The notes: generated by a model from the letters alone, not told the origin. Shown: positions 1 to 10,650, numbered from the stretch's first letter. The stretch: 64,000 bases of DNA from Orientallactaga sibirica (GCA_036365145.1 JAEOAD010001365.1:3369001-3433000), one strand, 5' to 3'. Made by a program: numbers and translations.

Positions 1-70
1 TGAGCTTACCAGCAGACATAGGGGCCAAAATAGAGGAATGAAAGGAGTCGATTTAAAAATATATATTTAA

Positions 71-240
71 GCCGGGCATGGTGGCACATGCCTTTAATCC
101 CAGCACTCGGGAGGCAGAGGTAGGAGGATTGCCATGAGTTCAAGGCCATCCTGAGACTACATAGTTAATTCCATGTCAGTCTGGGCCAGAGTGAGACCCT
201 ACCTCGAAAAACCAAAAAAAAATATATATAAATATATATA
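71..240 (+). mobile_element. B1 SINE
   Basis: Full-length B1 beginning 'gccgggcatggtggcacatg' and ending 'gaccctacctcg' with an A-rich tail that has drifted into (ATAT)n. Confidence 0.9.
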
Positions 241-261
241 TATAATTTAGTTAGTTAGTTA

Positions 262-456
262 GTTATTTGAGAGAGAGTGTGTGGGGCAGATAGAGAAAGA
301 GTGATTGGGCACACCAGAGCCTCTAGCCACTGCAAATGAACTCCAGATACATGTGCACCTTGTGCATCTGGCTTTACATGGGTACTGGGGAATCAAACTT
401 TAGTCATTAGGCTTTACAGGCAAGTGACTTAACTGTGGAGTGATCCCTCCAGCCCC
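262..456 (-). mobile_element. DIP-type tRNA-derived SINE
   Basis: Reverse orientation. The (ttag)n/GA-rich tail lies at the left and the head complement 'tccctccagcccc' at the right. It abuts the B1 tail, so the two tails form one AT-rich joint. Confidence 0.85.
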
Positions 457-982
457 AGGAGTCAATTTTTATAGAGCCCCATTGTTTGTTTTCTTATGGA
501 TTCCCTCAATAACCCAGTGGGTGAGGTGTTAATATACTTCCCAGGTAGAAATCAAGGTGCAGAAGTTAAGCAGCTGACCTCCAGGCCCTAGCTTACAGAC
601 TGAAGCTGGTCTATGGACACCCATCTTTGATCTTGGCCCAGTAATCTTGTTTTCTTGGGGACCTTCGCCCATGCTCAGGGGACTCTTGGTTGGGGGTATG
701 GCAGACTAGGGAGATCATGAATCAGGCTGTGTATGGAATGCTGATAGGGTTGAAATGTCCAGATGTCTCTGGCACTTTGAAGACTGGCTGGCACTTCCTC
801 TGACTCCTGTCTCCCATCTCTGAGGACTCGCCACCAGTCTGTTGTTTGCTGGCAGGTGATAGCGTGAAGCTCAGGAAGGAAGGAGAATGCCTTGATCTTT
901 GTGGGTGACCCTCTGGAGGTCAGGGCCCTAGCATTTCCTTGGAAGTTTCTGGAAGGTTCACATACTCATGGTTGCAGGTGGC
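457..982. other. Unique sequence, nothing recognised
   Basis: About 520 bp without SINE or LINE words. No long open frame and no clear splice or promoter architecture was seen. It ends at a poly-T run that is the A-tail of the minus-strand L1 piece that follows. Confidence 0.5.
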
Positions 983-1556
983 TTTTTTTTTCTTTTCTTT
1001 TTTTTTTTCTTTTTTTTTTTTTTTTTTGTGAGCATAGTATATACAGTTAGCGAGACACCAGCAGATATTATACCCTTAGGGCTCATGACTACCCCTGTCG
1101 TACGTTTTCAGTATCAGGGATGTATTCCTTCCCATGGAGTGGCCTCCAGTCCAATTAGAGAGCAGTTGGTTTCCCCCATAATAGACATGCCACTATTGCA
1201 CCCGTTGGCTCATTTGGCCAGGCTGGCCAAATTTCAAGCTTGCTTGCAGTGTACACTGTTGAGTATCTTCATTGGTGATTTCTCTCTCCCATTGAACTGC
1301 ATGTAGCATAGCTTTTTCCAACTTTCTGTCAGCTGGTCCACATGGAGGAGGCTTTCAGCTCAGCTCCAGCAGGATTTCTCAGTGAACTTGCTGCCCAAGT
1401 ATGTGGAGTCTTCAGCAATAGGGTCTTACCATCTATTTCTGATGGGAAACCAAGGGCCTAGGCAATGGCCTATAATGTTTTGGGGGTACCTGTGACCTCC
1501 CTGGCCAACAACTCACTGGAAGGTATCCCATCCCTGGCATGGAAATTTTCTAGTAA
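983..1556 (-). mobile_element. L1 LINE 3' end (3' UTR), 5'-truncated
   Basis: Poly-T at 983-1027 is the A-tail of a minus-strand L1. The next 500 bp carry words I associate with rodent L1 3' UTRs, such as 'gggctcatgactacccctgt', 'cagtatcagggatgtattcc' and 'ttctgtcagctggtc'. No ORF2 coding sequence is present. An open frame on the plus strand here (968-1306) is antisense L1 UTR. The 5' limit is uncertain. Confidence 0.75.
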
Positions 1557-2200
1557 CAATCTATGGCTTCTGAGTGTTCCATTGTCCTTCTTGCTTTATC
1601 CTCACATGGCAGAGAGCTAGAAATCCTCTGTCTCTTCCTATGAGGACCTGCCCTCATGACCTCATCTAAACCTAACCACTTCCCAGAGGCTCTGTCTCCA
1701 AGAGCCATCCCCATTATACTGGGCAAGCTTCCACGCAAGAATTCCAGGACACGCACCTCACTCCATAGCAGCTGGCTCTCCCCATTTGGACCAGTCTCCA
1801 TGTCTTACTGGTGTAATGGACATCACGATTCCAAAGGGATAGTTGGGAAGACCCTCATACTGCTGTGTGTTCTTATTCCCTGTCTTTTCAGAGGCTCTGG
1901 GACATGTTCATATCCAGATATCCGAAGGGGCTCATCTTCCCTGCTGGGAAAAAATGGCTCTGAGGGGTGTTTTCCAGGAGAGCTGAGTGGGAGAAGAGGT
2001 GGAGAGTGAGGGTCCTCATCTGAGCATGCATCTAGACACCCAGAAAGTCTCAGGAAGGTAGCGACTGTCCCCACTTGGAGGTCATGTCCTTAATTAAGTG
2101 ACCCATATGTCTTTGATATCTTTCCAAATTATCGTCTTTAGTTCAAACTTGAACCTCATAGGTCCAGCCTGCTGAGTGTGGATGTTTCACAGAGGCCTGC
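1557..2200. other. Unique or ancient-repeat sequence
   Basis: No SINE. The part around 1640-1740 (cctcatgacctcatctaaac...) resembles a widespread old mammalian repeat, but I cannot name the family. No gene signal. Confidence 0.4.
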
Positions 2201-2546
2201 GTTAGTCAGCTTTCTGCCACTGTAATAGAATGCTTGAGATAGCTAACTTATCAGGAGAAATATGTTTATTTTGGCTCATCGTTTGGGACATTCCATCCCT
2301 TGATTTATTGGCTCCATTGCTTTGGGCTTGTGGCCAGGCTGCACATGACAGTGGAAGTGCACAGTGGAACAAAATGGCTGCCCTCCGGATGGTGAAGCTA
2401 AAGAGCAAAGAATACGAGGTCCCACCGCTCCCTTCAGGGGTGCACCCCCAGGAGCCCAGCCACAAGGCCCACTTCTTACTAGCATGACTCTGAGGACCAG
2501 TCCTTTAGCACATGAACTTTTGGGAGACATCTAAACATCCACACTC
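2201..2546 (+). mobile_element. R repeat (URR1-like, probably non-autonomous DNA transposon)
   Basis: Best-preserved R repeat. It starts 'gttagtcagctttctgccac', contains 'tatgtttattttggctcatc', and ends with 'gcacatgaacttttgggaga' and 'catctaaacatccacactc'. No coding capacity. The family name is from memory and unsure; that it is a dispersed repeat is shown by the other copies here. Confidence 0.7.
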
Positions 2547-3555
2547 CGATAGCACAGCCTCTGCTTCATTTTTCCTTTGGTGGGTTCAGCCTCAGTCCCC
2601 TGCCCTCCTGTCTCTAAGAGACTCCACCTACTAGACCTTTCTTTCTGGGACCCAGCCACAGCTCACCTGGCTCAATCTCACCCCGTGTGCTGCAGGTGGA
2701 GACAGAGGTGTCAGTGTGGCTCAGATGTCCCTAGCCCTGCCCTGCCTCACGTGCTGTACCTGTACCACAGGCCTCAGTGGGAGTGTCCAAGTCCCAGGGG
2801 TCCTCCCAGGCTGGAGGGTTTTCGAGGCAGACTTATTCTTATTTCTGAACAGCGTGGACTCAGACTTCTCGCTGAACTGAACTCCAAAATACCTCCTAAG
2901 TCCCCCTAAGCCACTGTTGACTCCTCCCTCCCTCATGTCTTCCCTGTTTACGTATACCTGCATACACCCCTTTTCCTCCAGGGTGCTGCAACTGTCCCAG
3001 GCCTTTCTGAGACCTACGTTTTTCCTCCCTGCCCTACGGGGGTGTCCCTGTGAGCACATCTGCCAGGTGGCCTATGAGGAGGCCAAGTCATGCCTGGGCA
3101 GGGTTTCCAGCAGGGCTGGAAACGTGGATTGCTCTGGTGTGGCCCAGAAACAAGGCTTTGTACAACTTCTCTATAAAAATACATGCTATCCCCCAAAGCC
3201 CTAAGGTGGGCTGGGGGTCAGGGCTGGGTTCAACCCAAGGTGCTATGTTCCCACACAGCTTAGAAGGAAAACCCCCACTTCCCACTTCGATTGTTCATCT
3301 TGGTGACAATGGCCCCTATCAGGAGACACCCTGGGATAACCAAAAAGACTGTCACAACCACGCTGAGCGACACACACAGTAAGCCCTCTGACAACTGAGA
3401 CGCACAACTTGCCTACAGCCACGTAGCACAGCTGTGACAGGGTAAGATTCAAGACCAGACTTGTTGAGGCACAAGATTGTAGGGGCATTGGCCTGGGCCA
3501 CGTCTACTATTCCCTGTTCCCCCACGTGTGCTGTGAAGGCTCAGACTATGGCAGA
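2547..3555. other. Unique sequence, GC-moderate
   Basis: About 1 kb without recognised repeats. Several overlapping open frames of 60-110 codons exist on both strands with no family resemblance, as expected from moderately GC-rich DNA. No gene is called. Confidence 0.45.
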
Positions 3556-3772
3556 CAAGTGACAATTTATTTTTGCAGTGCCAGTTGATTGAACCCAGGG
3601 TCCTGCGCATGCTAGGCAAGCACTCTACCCCTGAGCTACATCCACAAGTCCCAAGTCCCTGATGTTTTGAGAAAGGGTCTCACTACAGCGTCCAGTCTTG
3701 AACTCCAGATCGTCTTGCTTCAGCCTCCCAGGTGATGGGATTACAGGCACGCACCACCGCATCCAGTGTCAA
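3556..3772 (-). mobile_element. B4-type SINE (ID + B1 halves)
   Basis: Reverse ID half 'gcaagcactctacccctgag' followed by the reverse B1-like half 'gagaaagggtctcactac ... gggattacaggcacgcacca'. Diverged, hence older than the B1 and DIP copies around it. Confidence 0.75.
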
Positions 3773-4782
3773 GAAGTGACAGCTGAAAAAAATCTAGCTT
3801 TAGAATAAGACGTTATTCCTGCTACTCTGCTAATGTGACTGCCAAATGCAGATGGCACAGGACAAAGGGTCCTGGAGGGCTGAGGGGTGACCATCCCACC
3901 ATGCCCCAGTGCCTGCCTGCCACCCTCCCTTCCCCACAGGGTGTTAGGCCTTCGCTGTACTGATGCCCCACCACAGCCACGCCCGTGTGCAGGCTGGGCA
4001 GCTGGCCAGCAGTCCTTTGTGTCTGATAAGATGACCATGTGACTCAGGGGATGCGCTTGTTCTAAGTAGCTCTGCCCCCCGGCCCTCCAACTGCTGGGAG
4101 CCACCTCTGCAGCTTCACGGCCACCCACCCCCTCCCCGGCCCCGGGTCAGAGGTCAGGTTTTCTGTTTTCCAGCCTGTTGCAGCGACCAAGGGGACCGAT
4201 GGGGCAAGGGGACCGGCAGCTTCCAGCTTCGGCTGATTGAAGTCGCCGTTTCCACCCACAAAGGCAGCGTTATTAATCAGGCGGTAATGAATTCAGGTAC
4301 CAGCCCAGCGCATCGCCTTGAGAGCCAGGGGCTCTGAGAGCCAGGGGCTGGAATTCGGAGGAGGAGGTCAGGTCGGCACCAGGCATTTTCAGTATTAAAT
4401 GTTGGGATGACTCGGATGGCTCATTAGCACCTTCACAGGAGTGGATCTGTTGACCGGCAGGACTCTCTGCTCCTCTCATGGCCCTTAGGGAAGGGGCACT
4501 CGGAGTGGGCGGGCTTCTGGCAGCTCAGCGGGGAGGCTTTGCGCAGGCCTCTGTTACCAGTCCCCTCTGAGGAGCAGGGATGAAGAGCGAGGGTGAGGCC
4601 CCTGGTGAGAATGTGGGTAACTGTGGCTGGGGGCTGACCACAGTGGTCTGCATTTGCCTCAGCTTCCAGAGCAGCCCAGCTCAGGAGTTCACCATGGTGA
4701 GGCAGGGTGATGAGTTCAAATCCTGTTCTCTCCTCCTTAAAGCCCATTTCCCCATGACAAAATACATAGCAAAAGCACATAA
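3773..4782. other. Unique GC-rich sequence
   Basis: About 1 kb free of SINEs. It contains the homeodomain-site-rich patch annotated separately and a short tandem duplication 'gagagccaggggctct/gagagccaggggctgg' at 4320-4350. Open frames here have no recognisable product. Confidence 0.45.
4225..4320. promoter_or_regulatory. Candidate enhancer core rich in homeodomain sites
   Basis: Within about 40 bp there are the words 'gttattaatcag' and 'ggtaatgaattc', giving ATTA/TAAT cores on both strands, in otherwise GC-rich repeat-free DNA. This clustering is typical of conserved developmental enhancers. Conservation is an inference and has not been tested. Confidence 0.3.
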
Positions 4783-5003
4783 GGGACTAGAGAGATGGCT
4801 CAGTGGTTAAGGCACTTCCCTGCAAAGCCTAATGACCCTGGTTCGATTCCCCAGTACCCCTGTAAAGCCAGATACACAGGGTGGCACATACATCTGGAGT
4901 TCGTTTGCATGGGCTGGAGGCCCTGACATACCTGTTCTCTCCCCCTTTCTCTTTCTGTCTCTCTTCTCTCTCTCTCTTTCTCTCTGCTTGCAAATAAATA
5001 GCA
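4783..5003 (+). mobile_element. DIP SINE
   Basis: Head 'gggactagagagatggctca', body 'gccagatacacagggtggca', pyrimidine tract and 'caaataaatag' tail. It is followed directly by an R-repeat remnant. Confidence 0.9.
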
Positions 5004-5335
5004 TATGTTTTTAGAACACATAAGGAAGGAAAGGTTTATTTTGTCTCAGAGTTTGAGGGTGCAATTTAGCAGCAGGAGGCTAAGGCAGCTGGTCACATCA
5101 CATCTGCAGTCAGGAAGCAGAGACTGGAGGAAGGCTCTCAGCTCGCTTTCTCCGTTTTATTCCGTCTGGGACCCCAGGCAATGGGATGGTGCTGCCCACA
5201 TTCAAGGTGAGTCTTCCCACCTCAGTTAAATCTCTCTGTCAACACCCTCACAGACACCCCAGAAGTTTGTCTTATTGGTGACTCTAAATCTAATGGAGTT
5301 TAGGATCAAGGTTAACCGTCACAACTGCACAGGGA
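5004..5335 (+). mobile_element. R repeat, head missing
   Basis: Starts within the conserved 'ggaaggaaaggtttattttg' and continues through the R-repeat body. The DIP SINE immediately upstream may have entered the R repeat, with the head lost. Diverged. Confidence 0.5.
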
Positions 5336-5879
5336 AGTTTGGGACAAATCATGGAGCTGTGTGTGGCAGTTCAGTGGAGTGGGGTTAAAGGACACGACGA
5401 CTGTGCTTGCTGGCACACAGGGTAGGCGAGCAGGGCTCCTATAAGTGGAGGCCTGCAGCATCTCACATGCTGGGCCGAGGCCGAGGCGGAGGCTGAGGCC
5501 ATCCCATTCATGGCTGCACGAGCGGCAGGTGGGATGTGTGCTGGATTCTTCATCCTTCAGAGGACTCTGGGTTAGTCCCAGCTCACATCATGACCGTTCC
5601 CAACATAGGCCATCCCCAAATCCCATGGGAATATTCATGGAAGAGGCATTTACTAGATCCCTTTTTAATGACAAAATCTGTGAGAGCCACAGGGTGGCCC
5701 AAAGCTGCTGTGTCCACCCACAGAGTGACCTGGGCGGTTTGAGAGCTAATGTGCCCTCGCTATGGGCACACGAGGCCGTGTTCTCCATGGCAGAGAAGCC
5801 ATGTCCTTTGTAAAGACCAACCCGACACGCAGGTGGCCAGCAGGTGCACTGAAGGTGCTTCTCCTCCTAACACCAGGGA
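5336..5879. other. Unique sequence
   Basis: No repeat recognised. A purine-rich run 'gggccgaggccgaggcggag' occurs near 5470. Open frames overlap on both strands without family resemblance. Confidence 0.4.
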
Positions 5880-6198
5880 GATGCACGTCAGAGGCTCAGC
5901 GAGACACCACCTCTTGCCTCTAGGATGGCTGTGACTAAAATAAAGGAAGCAAGTGGTTAGTAAGGATGCGGAGAAGGGAAGGTGAGGACGCTGTTGTCGG
6001 TGGGCATGTAAATTGGTACACCCTTCATGGAAAACAGGGTGGAGGCTCCGGAAAGGAGCTAAAACGAGACCTCGTATGTGATCCAGAAATGCCACGTCTG
6101 AGCAAATACCCAAAGGAGTTTAAATGAGACTCTCAAAGAGACATCTGCACTCCAGTGTCCAGTGCAGCAAGACAGGAAGTCAACCTAAATGTCCTCTA

Positions 6199-6431
6199 GG
6201 GGCTGGAGAGATAGCTTAGCTGTTAAGGTGCTTGCCTGCCGAGTCTAAGGACCCTGGTTCAATTCCCCAGTACCCACGGAAGCCAGATGCACAAGGTGGC
6301 ACATACATCTAGAGTTTGTTTGCAGTGGCTAGAGGCCCTAGAGTGCCCATTCTCTCTCTATATATATCTTCCTCTTTTTCTCTCGCTCTCCCAAATAAAT
6401 AAATAAAATAAAAAATAAAAAAAAAAAAACA
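6199..6431 (+). mobile_element. DIP SINE inside L1M
   Basis: Complete: 'ggggctggagagatagctta' to an A-rich tail. The flanks both carry 'taaatgtcctct' (6187-6198 and about 6485-6496), but the right-hand match lies about 50 bp beyond the tail, so this is not a simple target duplication. Confidence 0.9.
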
Positions 6432-6599
6432 AGGCTGTAGTGACGTCTCATGATGCAGCACTAGGACTCACTGCCAGAAACACGTAAATGTCCTCTGGTG
6501 AGTGAGAGGACACACGAGATGTGGGGCATATACACTTAGATGGAATTAGTGTACACATATGCAGCCTTCAGGAAATTCAGAGGACTGTGGAGGTGATTG

Positions 6600-6905
6600 G
6601 ATAAAGGTCTTGTCACTCAAGCGGGAGCACATATGTTTGATTCCCGTTCTCTACACAAAAAGCCAAAAGCCCCGGTGGGTTTCTGTAATCCCAGCATGCT
6701 GACGCTGATGTGAGATGGGAGGTGGAGACAGGAGGATGTCCCAGAGTCTCCTGGTGAGCACAGCAAAGTGAGGCTCCAGACAGAGAAACCTTGCCCCGGA
6801 CGAGGTGAAAGAATCGGAGAGCGGCCTTCTGACCTCCACATGCATGCCCTGTGCCCCGGCTCTCTCTCTCTCTCTCTCTCTCCTTCTCTTTCTCTCTCTC
6901 ATGCA
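6600..6905 (+). mobile_element. Composite SINE with (CT)n tail
   Basis: tRNA-like head with B-box-like 'gtttgattcccg', B1-like middle 'gtaatcccagcatgctgacg', then 'ttctgacctccacatgcatg' and (CT)n at 6861-6900. It shares its plan with the elements at 18915 and 47716. Confidence 0.6.
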
Positions 6906-7503
6906 TACACAGAAATAAATAACCCCAGGCCCCTCCCCACCAAGTAGCTCATGGCAGCTAATGGTTGTGCTGGGAGAAGGGAGTCAGGTCCATCAGTGGT
7001 GTGGAAAAAAGGGGGCAGGAAAATAAGATGGCGATTAATGAAGAAGGGTGTTAACGAGAGGGAAGAAGGAAAAAAGAGAGTAATTGGGAGAATAAAATCA
7101 AAATCCAATGTATACATGTATGAGAATGTCGAAGATGGAAAAAATAAATAAAAATTAAAAACACATACATTAAAAAATTTTAAAAATAAGAAAATGCTGA
7201 TATTTGCAACAACATGGATCAACCTGGAGGACATTGTGAGACAACCTGGAGGCCTGAGACATCAGAGAGACTGATACACTTGACCTCACTTCCACATGGA
7301 CTCGAAGGTACGTAGACTCATAGAAGCAGGGGCCGAAGATCAACGGCAGAGGTTAGAGGCAGGAAATGAGGTGGTGGTCAGAGTTCAAAGTCATGCAAAG
7401 TAAGTAGGTACCTGACAGCATTCTACCATGTAATCAAAATGTGCTATGGTAGATCTTGCTTATATGAAGTATTCTTACCACCCATGCAGCCAAAATGATA
7501 GCA

Positions 7504-7712
7504 AGGCTGGAGAGATGGCTTAGTGATTAAGACGCTTGCCTGCAAAGCCTAAGGACCCAGGTTCAACTCCCCAGATCCCATGTAAGCCAGGTGCACAAGG
7601 CGTGCATGGATCTGGAGTTTGTTTGCAGTGGCTAGAGGCCCTGGCACGCCCATTCTTGCGCGCTCTCTCTCTTTCCCTCCCCCTCCCTCTCTGTAATAAA
7701 TTAAAAAAATAA
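7504..7712 (+). mobile_element. DIP SINE
   Basis: Head 'ggctggagagatggcttagt', full body, pyrimidine tract, 'aataaattaaaaaaataaaa' tail. Confidence 0.9.
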
Positions 7713-7732
7713 AAATTAAAACAAACAAAGAA

Positions 7733-7887
7733 GCTGGGTCTGGTGGCACACGCCTTTAATCCTAGCATTCGGGAGACAGAGGTAGGAGGATAGCCATGAA
7801 TTAATTGGAGGCCACCCTGAAACTACATAGTCAATTTCAGGTCAGTGTGGACTAGAGTGAAACCCTACCTCAAAAAAACAAAATACA
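7733..7887 (+). mobile_element. B1 SINE
   Basis: 'gctgggtctggtggcacacg' to 'gaccctacctc'-like end with A-tail, directly after the DIP tail. Confidence 0.85.
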
Positions 7888-7970
7888 GCTGGGCATGGTG
7901 GCCAGAGTGAGACCCTACTTAAAAAAAACCAACAAAAATAAAACAAAACAAAACAAAAAAAAAAGAAGAA
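7888..7970 (+). mobile_element. Internally deleted B1
   Basis: The head 'gctgggcatggtggc' is joined directly to the tail 'cagagtgagaccctactt', skipping about 100 bp, then a long A-rich tail. Either an internal deletion or a template jump. Confidence 0.7.
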
Positions 7971-8109
7971 ATGACAGCCATGTTAAAGGGCTGGGGTTCG
8001 TGGTGTTGGTGATGGTGACGGCTCTCTGCATGTACACTTGCCTTTTCCATTTGTGTCTGTTAGAGAGGTATACTGTTTTACATATCAACCTCAAAAAGCT
8101 TTTATTTTT

Positions 8110-8276
8110 ATTTATTTATTTATTTGTTTTTTTTTTTTCATGGTAGGGTCTTGCTCTAGTTCAGGCTGACCTGGAATTCATTATGTAGTCTCAGGGTGGC
8201 CTTGAACTCATGGCAAACTTCCTATCTCTGCCTCCTGAGTGCTGGGATTAAAGGCATGTGCCACCACACCTGGTTT
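8110..8276 (-). mobile_element. B1 SINE
   Basis: Poly-T, then 'ggtagggtcttgctctagtt' to 'gccaccacacctggt'. Confidence 0.85.
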
Positions 8277-8317
8277 CAAAAAGCTTTTTAATTAAACAAG
8301 AAAGCAAGCTACTCAAC

Positions 8318-8620
8318 TGGCTGAGGGGGATACCAGGGGTTGAACCCAGAGTCAGTCTTATTTACACCTGCTTGGCAGGAGCTCTATCCCTGGCCCTCAC
8401 CCTCAGCTCCTCACTGGTGGATTCTGGGCAAGTCTTCTACCATGAAGCTATATCCCCGGCCCTCTTTGCACTTTTTTTTTTTTTTTATTTTTTATTTTGA
8501 GACAGTGTTTCTCTAAGTTTCCCAGGCTGGACTTGAACTCACGCTGTAGCTAGACAGGCCTTGAACTTTTGATCTTGCTGTGTCAGCCTCCCAAATAGCT
8601 TGGATTACATGCGTACTCTT
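8318..8620 (-). mobile_element. B4-type SINE with duplicated ID half
   Basis: Reverse ID words appear twice ('ggagctctatccctggccct' and 'cttctaccatgaagctatat'), separated by 'ctcctcactggtggattctg', followed by the reverse B1-like half 'tattttgagacagtgtttct'. The linker 'ctcactggtggattct' is the same linker that is repeated in the 44.5-kb minisatellite, so this copy preserves the dimeric precursor. Confidence 0.65.
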
Positions 8621-8635
8621 AATTAAATTAAATTA

Positions 8636-8812
8636 ATTTATTTATTTGAGAGAGGAAAAAAAAGTATAGGTGCTCCAGGACCTCCCACCACTCCAGACAT
8701 ATAGACGCATGTGCCACTTTGTGCATCTGGCTTTACGTGAGTACTGGGGAACCCCAGGCTGACAGGCTTTGTAAGCAAGTGCCTTTAACCACTGAGCTAT
8801 CTCAGTTTCCTT
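8636..8812 (-). mobile_element. DIP SINE
   Basis: AT tail at left, 'gtgcatctggctttacgtga' in the body, right end 'accactgagctatctcag'. Confidence 0.85.
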
Positions 8813-8813
8813 G

Positions 8814-9054
8814 TTTTTTTCTTTTCTTTTCTTTTCTTCTCTTCTCTTCTTTTCTTTTTCTTTTCTTTTCCTTTCCTTTCTTTTCTTTTCCTTTCTTTTC
8901 TTTTCTTTTTGGTTTTTCAAGGTAGGGTTTCACTCTAGCCCAGGCTGACCTGGAACTCACTCTGTATTCTCAGGCTGGCCTCAAACTCACAGCAATCTTC
9001 CTACCTCTGCCTCCCCAGTGCTAGGATTAAAGGTGTGTGCCACCACACCTGGTC
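8814..9054 (-). mobile_element. B1 SINE with expanded (TTTTC)n tail
   Basis: A tail-derived (TTTTC)n/(TTTCC)n tract of about 95 bp (8816-8909) precedes a full reverse B1 ending 'gccaccacacctggtcc'. The microsatellite grew from the SINE A-tail. Confidence 0.85.
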
Positions 9055-9062
9055 CTGTTTGG

Positions 9063-9106
9063 TTTCTTTTATTTATTTATTTTTTGTTTACTTTTATTTA
9101 TTTAAT

Positions 9107-9139
<33 letters not shown>

Positions 9140-9294
9140 ATGGGCACCAGGGCCTCCAGCCACTGCAAACAAACTCCAGATGCTTGTGCCACCTTGTGCA
9201 TCTGGCTTACATGGGTCCTGGGGAATTGAGCCTCGAACAGGGGTCCTTAGGCTTCATAAGCAAGCGCTTAACCACTAAGATGTCTCTCCAGCCC
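9063..9294 (-). mobile_element. DIP SINE with (GA)n
   Basis: Left AT tail, (GA)n at 9109-9138, right end 'atgtctctccagccc'. Confidence 0.9.
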
Positions 9295-9544
9295 CTAGTT
9301 TCTTTTGTAACAACAAAAGAATATGCGGTAGAGGGGCAGGGATGGGAACAGTCTATAATGACACATATATGAAGACACCATGATGAAGCCCATTTCTTTG
9401 TTTGCTAACCTGAAAAATTAATAAAAGAGAAAACAGTATGAGCAGGCAACTCACACAAGGTGTGAAAATGGCTTGTAAACTTATTACACTGAAAAAACTT
9501 GACCTTATCAAGTACTGAAGAAAATGCATATTAAATAAAGTAGC

Positions 9545-9703
9545 TTTTTTTTTTTTTTTGGTTTTTCACAGTAGAGTTTCACTCTAGCCTAGACTGACCT
9601 GGAATTCACTATGTAGTCTCAGGGTGGCCTTGAACTCACAGAGATTCTCCTACCTCTGCCTCCCCAGTGCTGGGATTAAAGGTGTGTGCCACTATGCCCG
9701 GCC
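9545..9703 (-). mobile_element. B1 SINE with target duplication
   Basis: Flanked by perfect direct repeats 'taaagtagc' at 9536-9544 and 9704-9712, inside the old L1. Confidence 0.92.
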
Positions 9704-9742
9704 TAAAGTAGCATTTGTCACCCACTAAATGGGCAAACTTTT

Positions 9743-9957
9743 TTTTGTAATTTTTTATGAGATAGAGAGAGGGGGTGGAGGGAGAGAACTAGCCACTGTA
9801 ATTGAATTCTAGACCCATGTGCCACCTCGTGCACATGTGTGACCTTGTGTGCTTGCGTCATCTTGTCCATCTGGCTTATTGGTATCTGGAGAGTCAAACA
9901 GAGGTCCTTAGGCTTTGCAGGCAAGCGCTTTAACCACTAAGCCATCTCTCCAGCCCT
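9743..9957 (-). mobile_element. DIP SINE, long variant, with target duplication
   Basis: Perfect 16-bp target duplication 'aaatgggcaaactttt' at 9727-9742 and 9958-9973. Carries the extra internal segment 'cacatgtgtgaccttgtgtg' that marks the long subfamily. Confidence 0.93.
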
Positions 9958-10021
9958 AAATGGGCAAACTTTTAACAAAGTCTGACTGTATCACATACTG
10001 GCAAGAATGAAAGACACCATC

Positions 10022-10262
10022 CTTGATGTGGGGGTACAGGCCTGTAACCCCAGCAACAGGGACACTGAAGCAAACGGATCATAAATTCGAGGCCAGCCTG
10101 GGCTACATAGTGAGATTATGACTCAAGACACAAACAAGTTGGAGTGGGGGTTGAGGGGTGGCTTCCACCTTTAACCCCAGAGCTCAGGAGGCTGAGGTAG
10201 GGCCAACTTGAGCTACAGGGTGAGTTCCAGATCAGCCTGGGCTAGAGTGAGACCCTACTTCG
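10022..10262 (+). mobile_element. Two old B1 elements in tandem
   Basis: Diverged B1 at 10022-10140 ('ggccagcctgggctacatag') and a second at about 10141-10262 ('ttccagatcagcctgggcta'). Confidence 0.65.
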
Positions 10263-10315
10263 AACCCTTTCCTCTCCACCCCAAATAACATAACATCAAA
10301 ATATAAGAGAGTGTA

Positions 10316-10442
10316 GCTGGAAAGAAGAAGAGATTCTATGGAGGGGGAGAGGGGAAGGGAAAAAGAGAGGGTCATGGGAGAGGATTGTGTTCATGATATA
10401 TTATCTTTATGTATGGAAGTTGTCAATATAAAGTTAAAAAAT
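10316..10442 (+). mobile_element. L1 3' terminus, heavily 5'-truncated
   Basis: Purine-rich run followed by 'tatggaagttgtcaatataa', the same 3' end as the L1 pieces at 14.6 and 33.1 kb. Confidence 0.6.
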
Positions 10443-10650
10443 AGCCGGGCGTGGTAGCACACGCCTTTAATCCCAGCACTCACTCAGGAGGCAGAGGTAG
10501 GAGAATCAACGTGAGTTCAAGGCCACCCTGAGAGTACATAGTGAATTCCAGGTCAGCCTGGGTTAGAGCGGGACCCTACCTTGAAAAAAAAAAAAGTTAA
10601 AAAAATTACAAAACAAAACAAAACAAAACAAAACAAAACAAAAAAACACA
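10443..10650 (+). mobile_element. B1 SINE
   Basis: 'gccgggcgtggtagcacacg' to 'gggaccctaccttg', then an A-rich (AAAAC)n tail. Contains a 4-bp duplication 'cactcactcagg'. Confidence 0.88.

Larger units (their letters stand above)
5880..7495 (+). mobile_element. Old L1 (L1M-like) 3' region, interrupted
   Basis: Diverged L1 3' sequence in pieces, in the expected order. 'aggatggctgtgactaaaat' and 'gtgggcatgtaaattggtac' lie at about 5920-6020. 'ccaaaggagtttaaatgaga' follows at about 6110. 'acctaaatgtcct' is at about 6180. The terminal part 'acatggatcaacctggagga' to 'tagatcttgcttatatgaag' is at 7200-7470. It is interrupted by a DIP (6199-6431), a composite SINE (6600-6905) and AT-rich sequence. It is non-coding through stops and indels. 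Confidence 0.65.
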
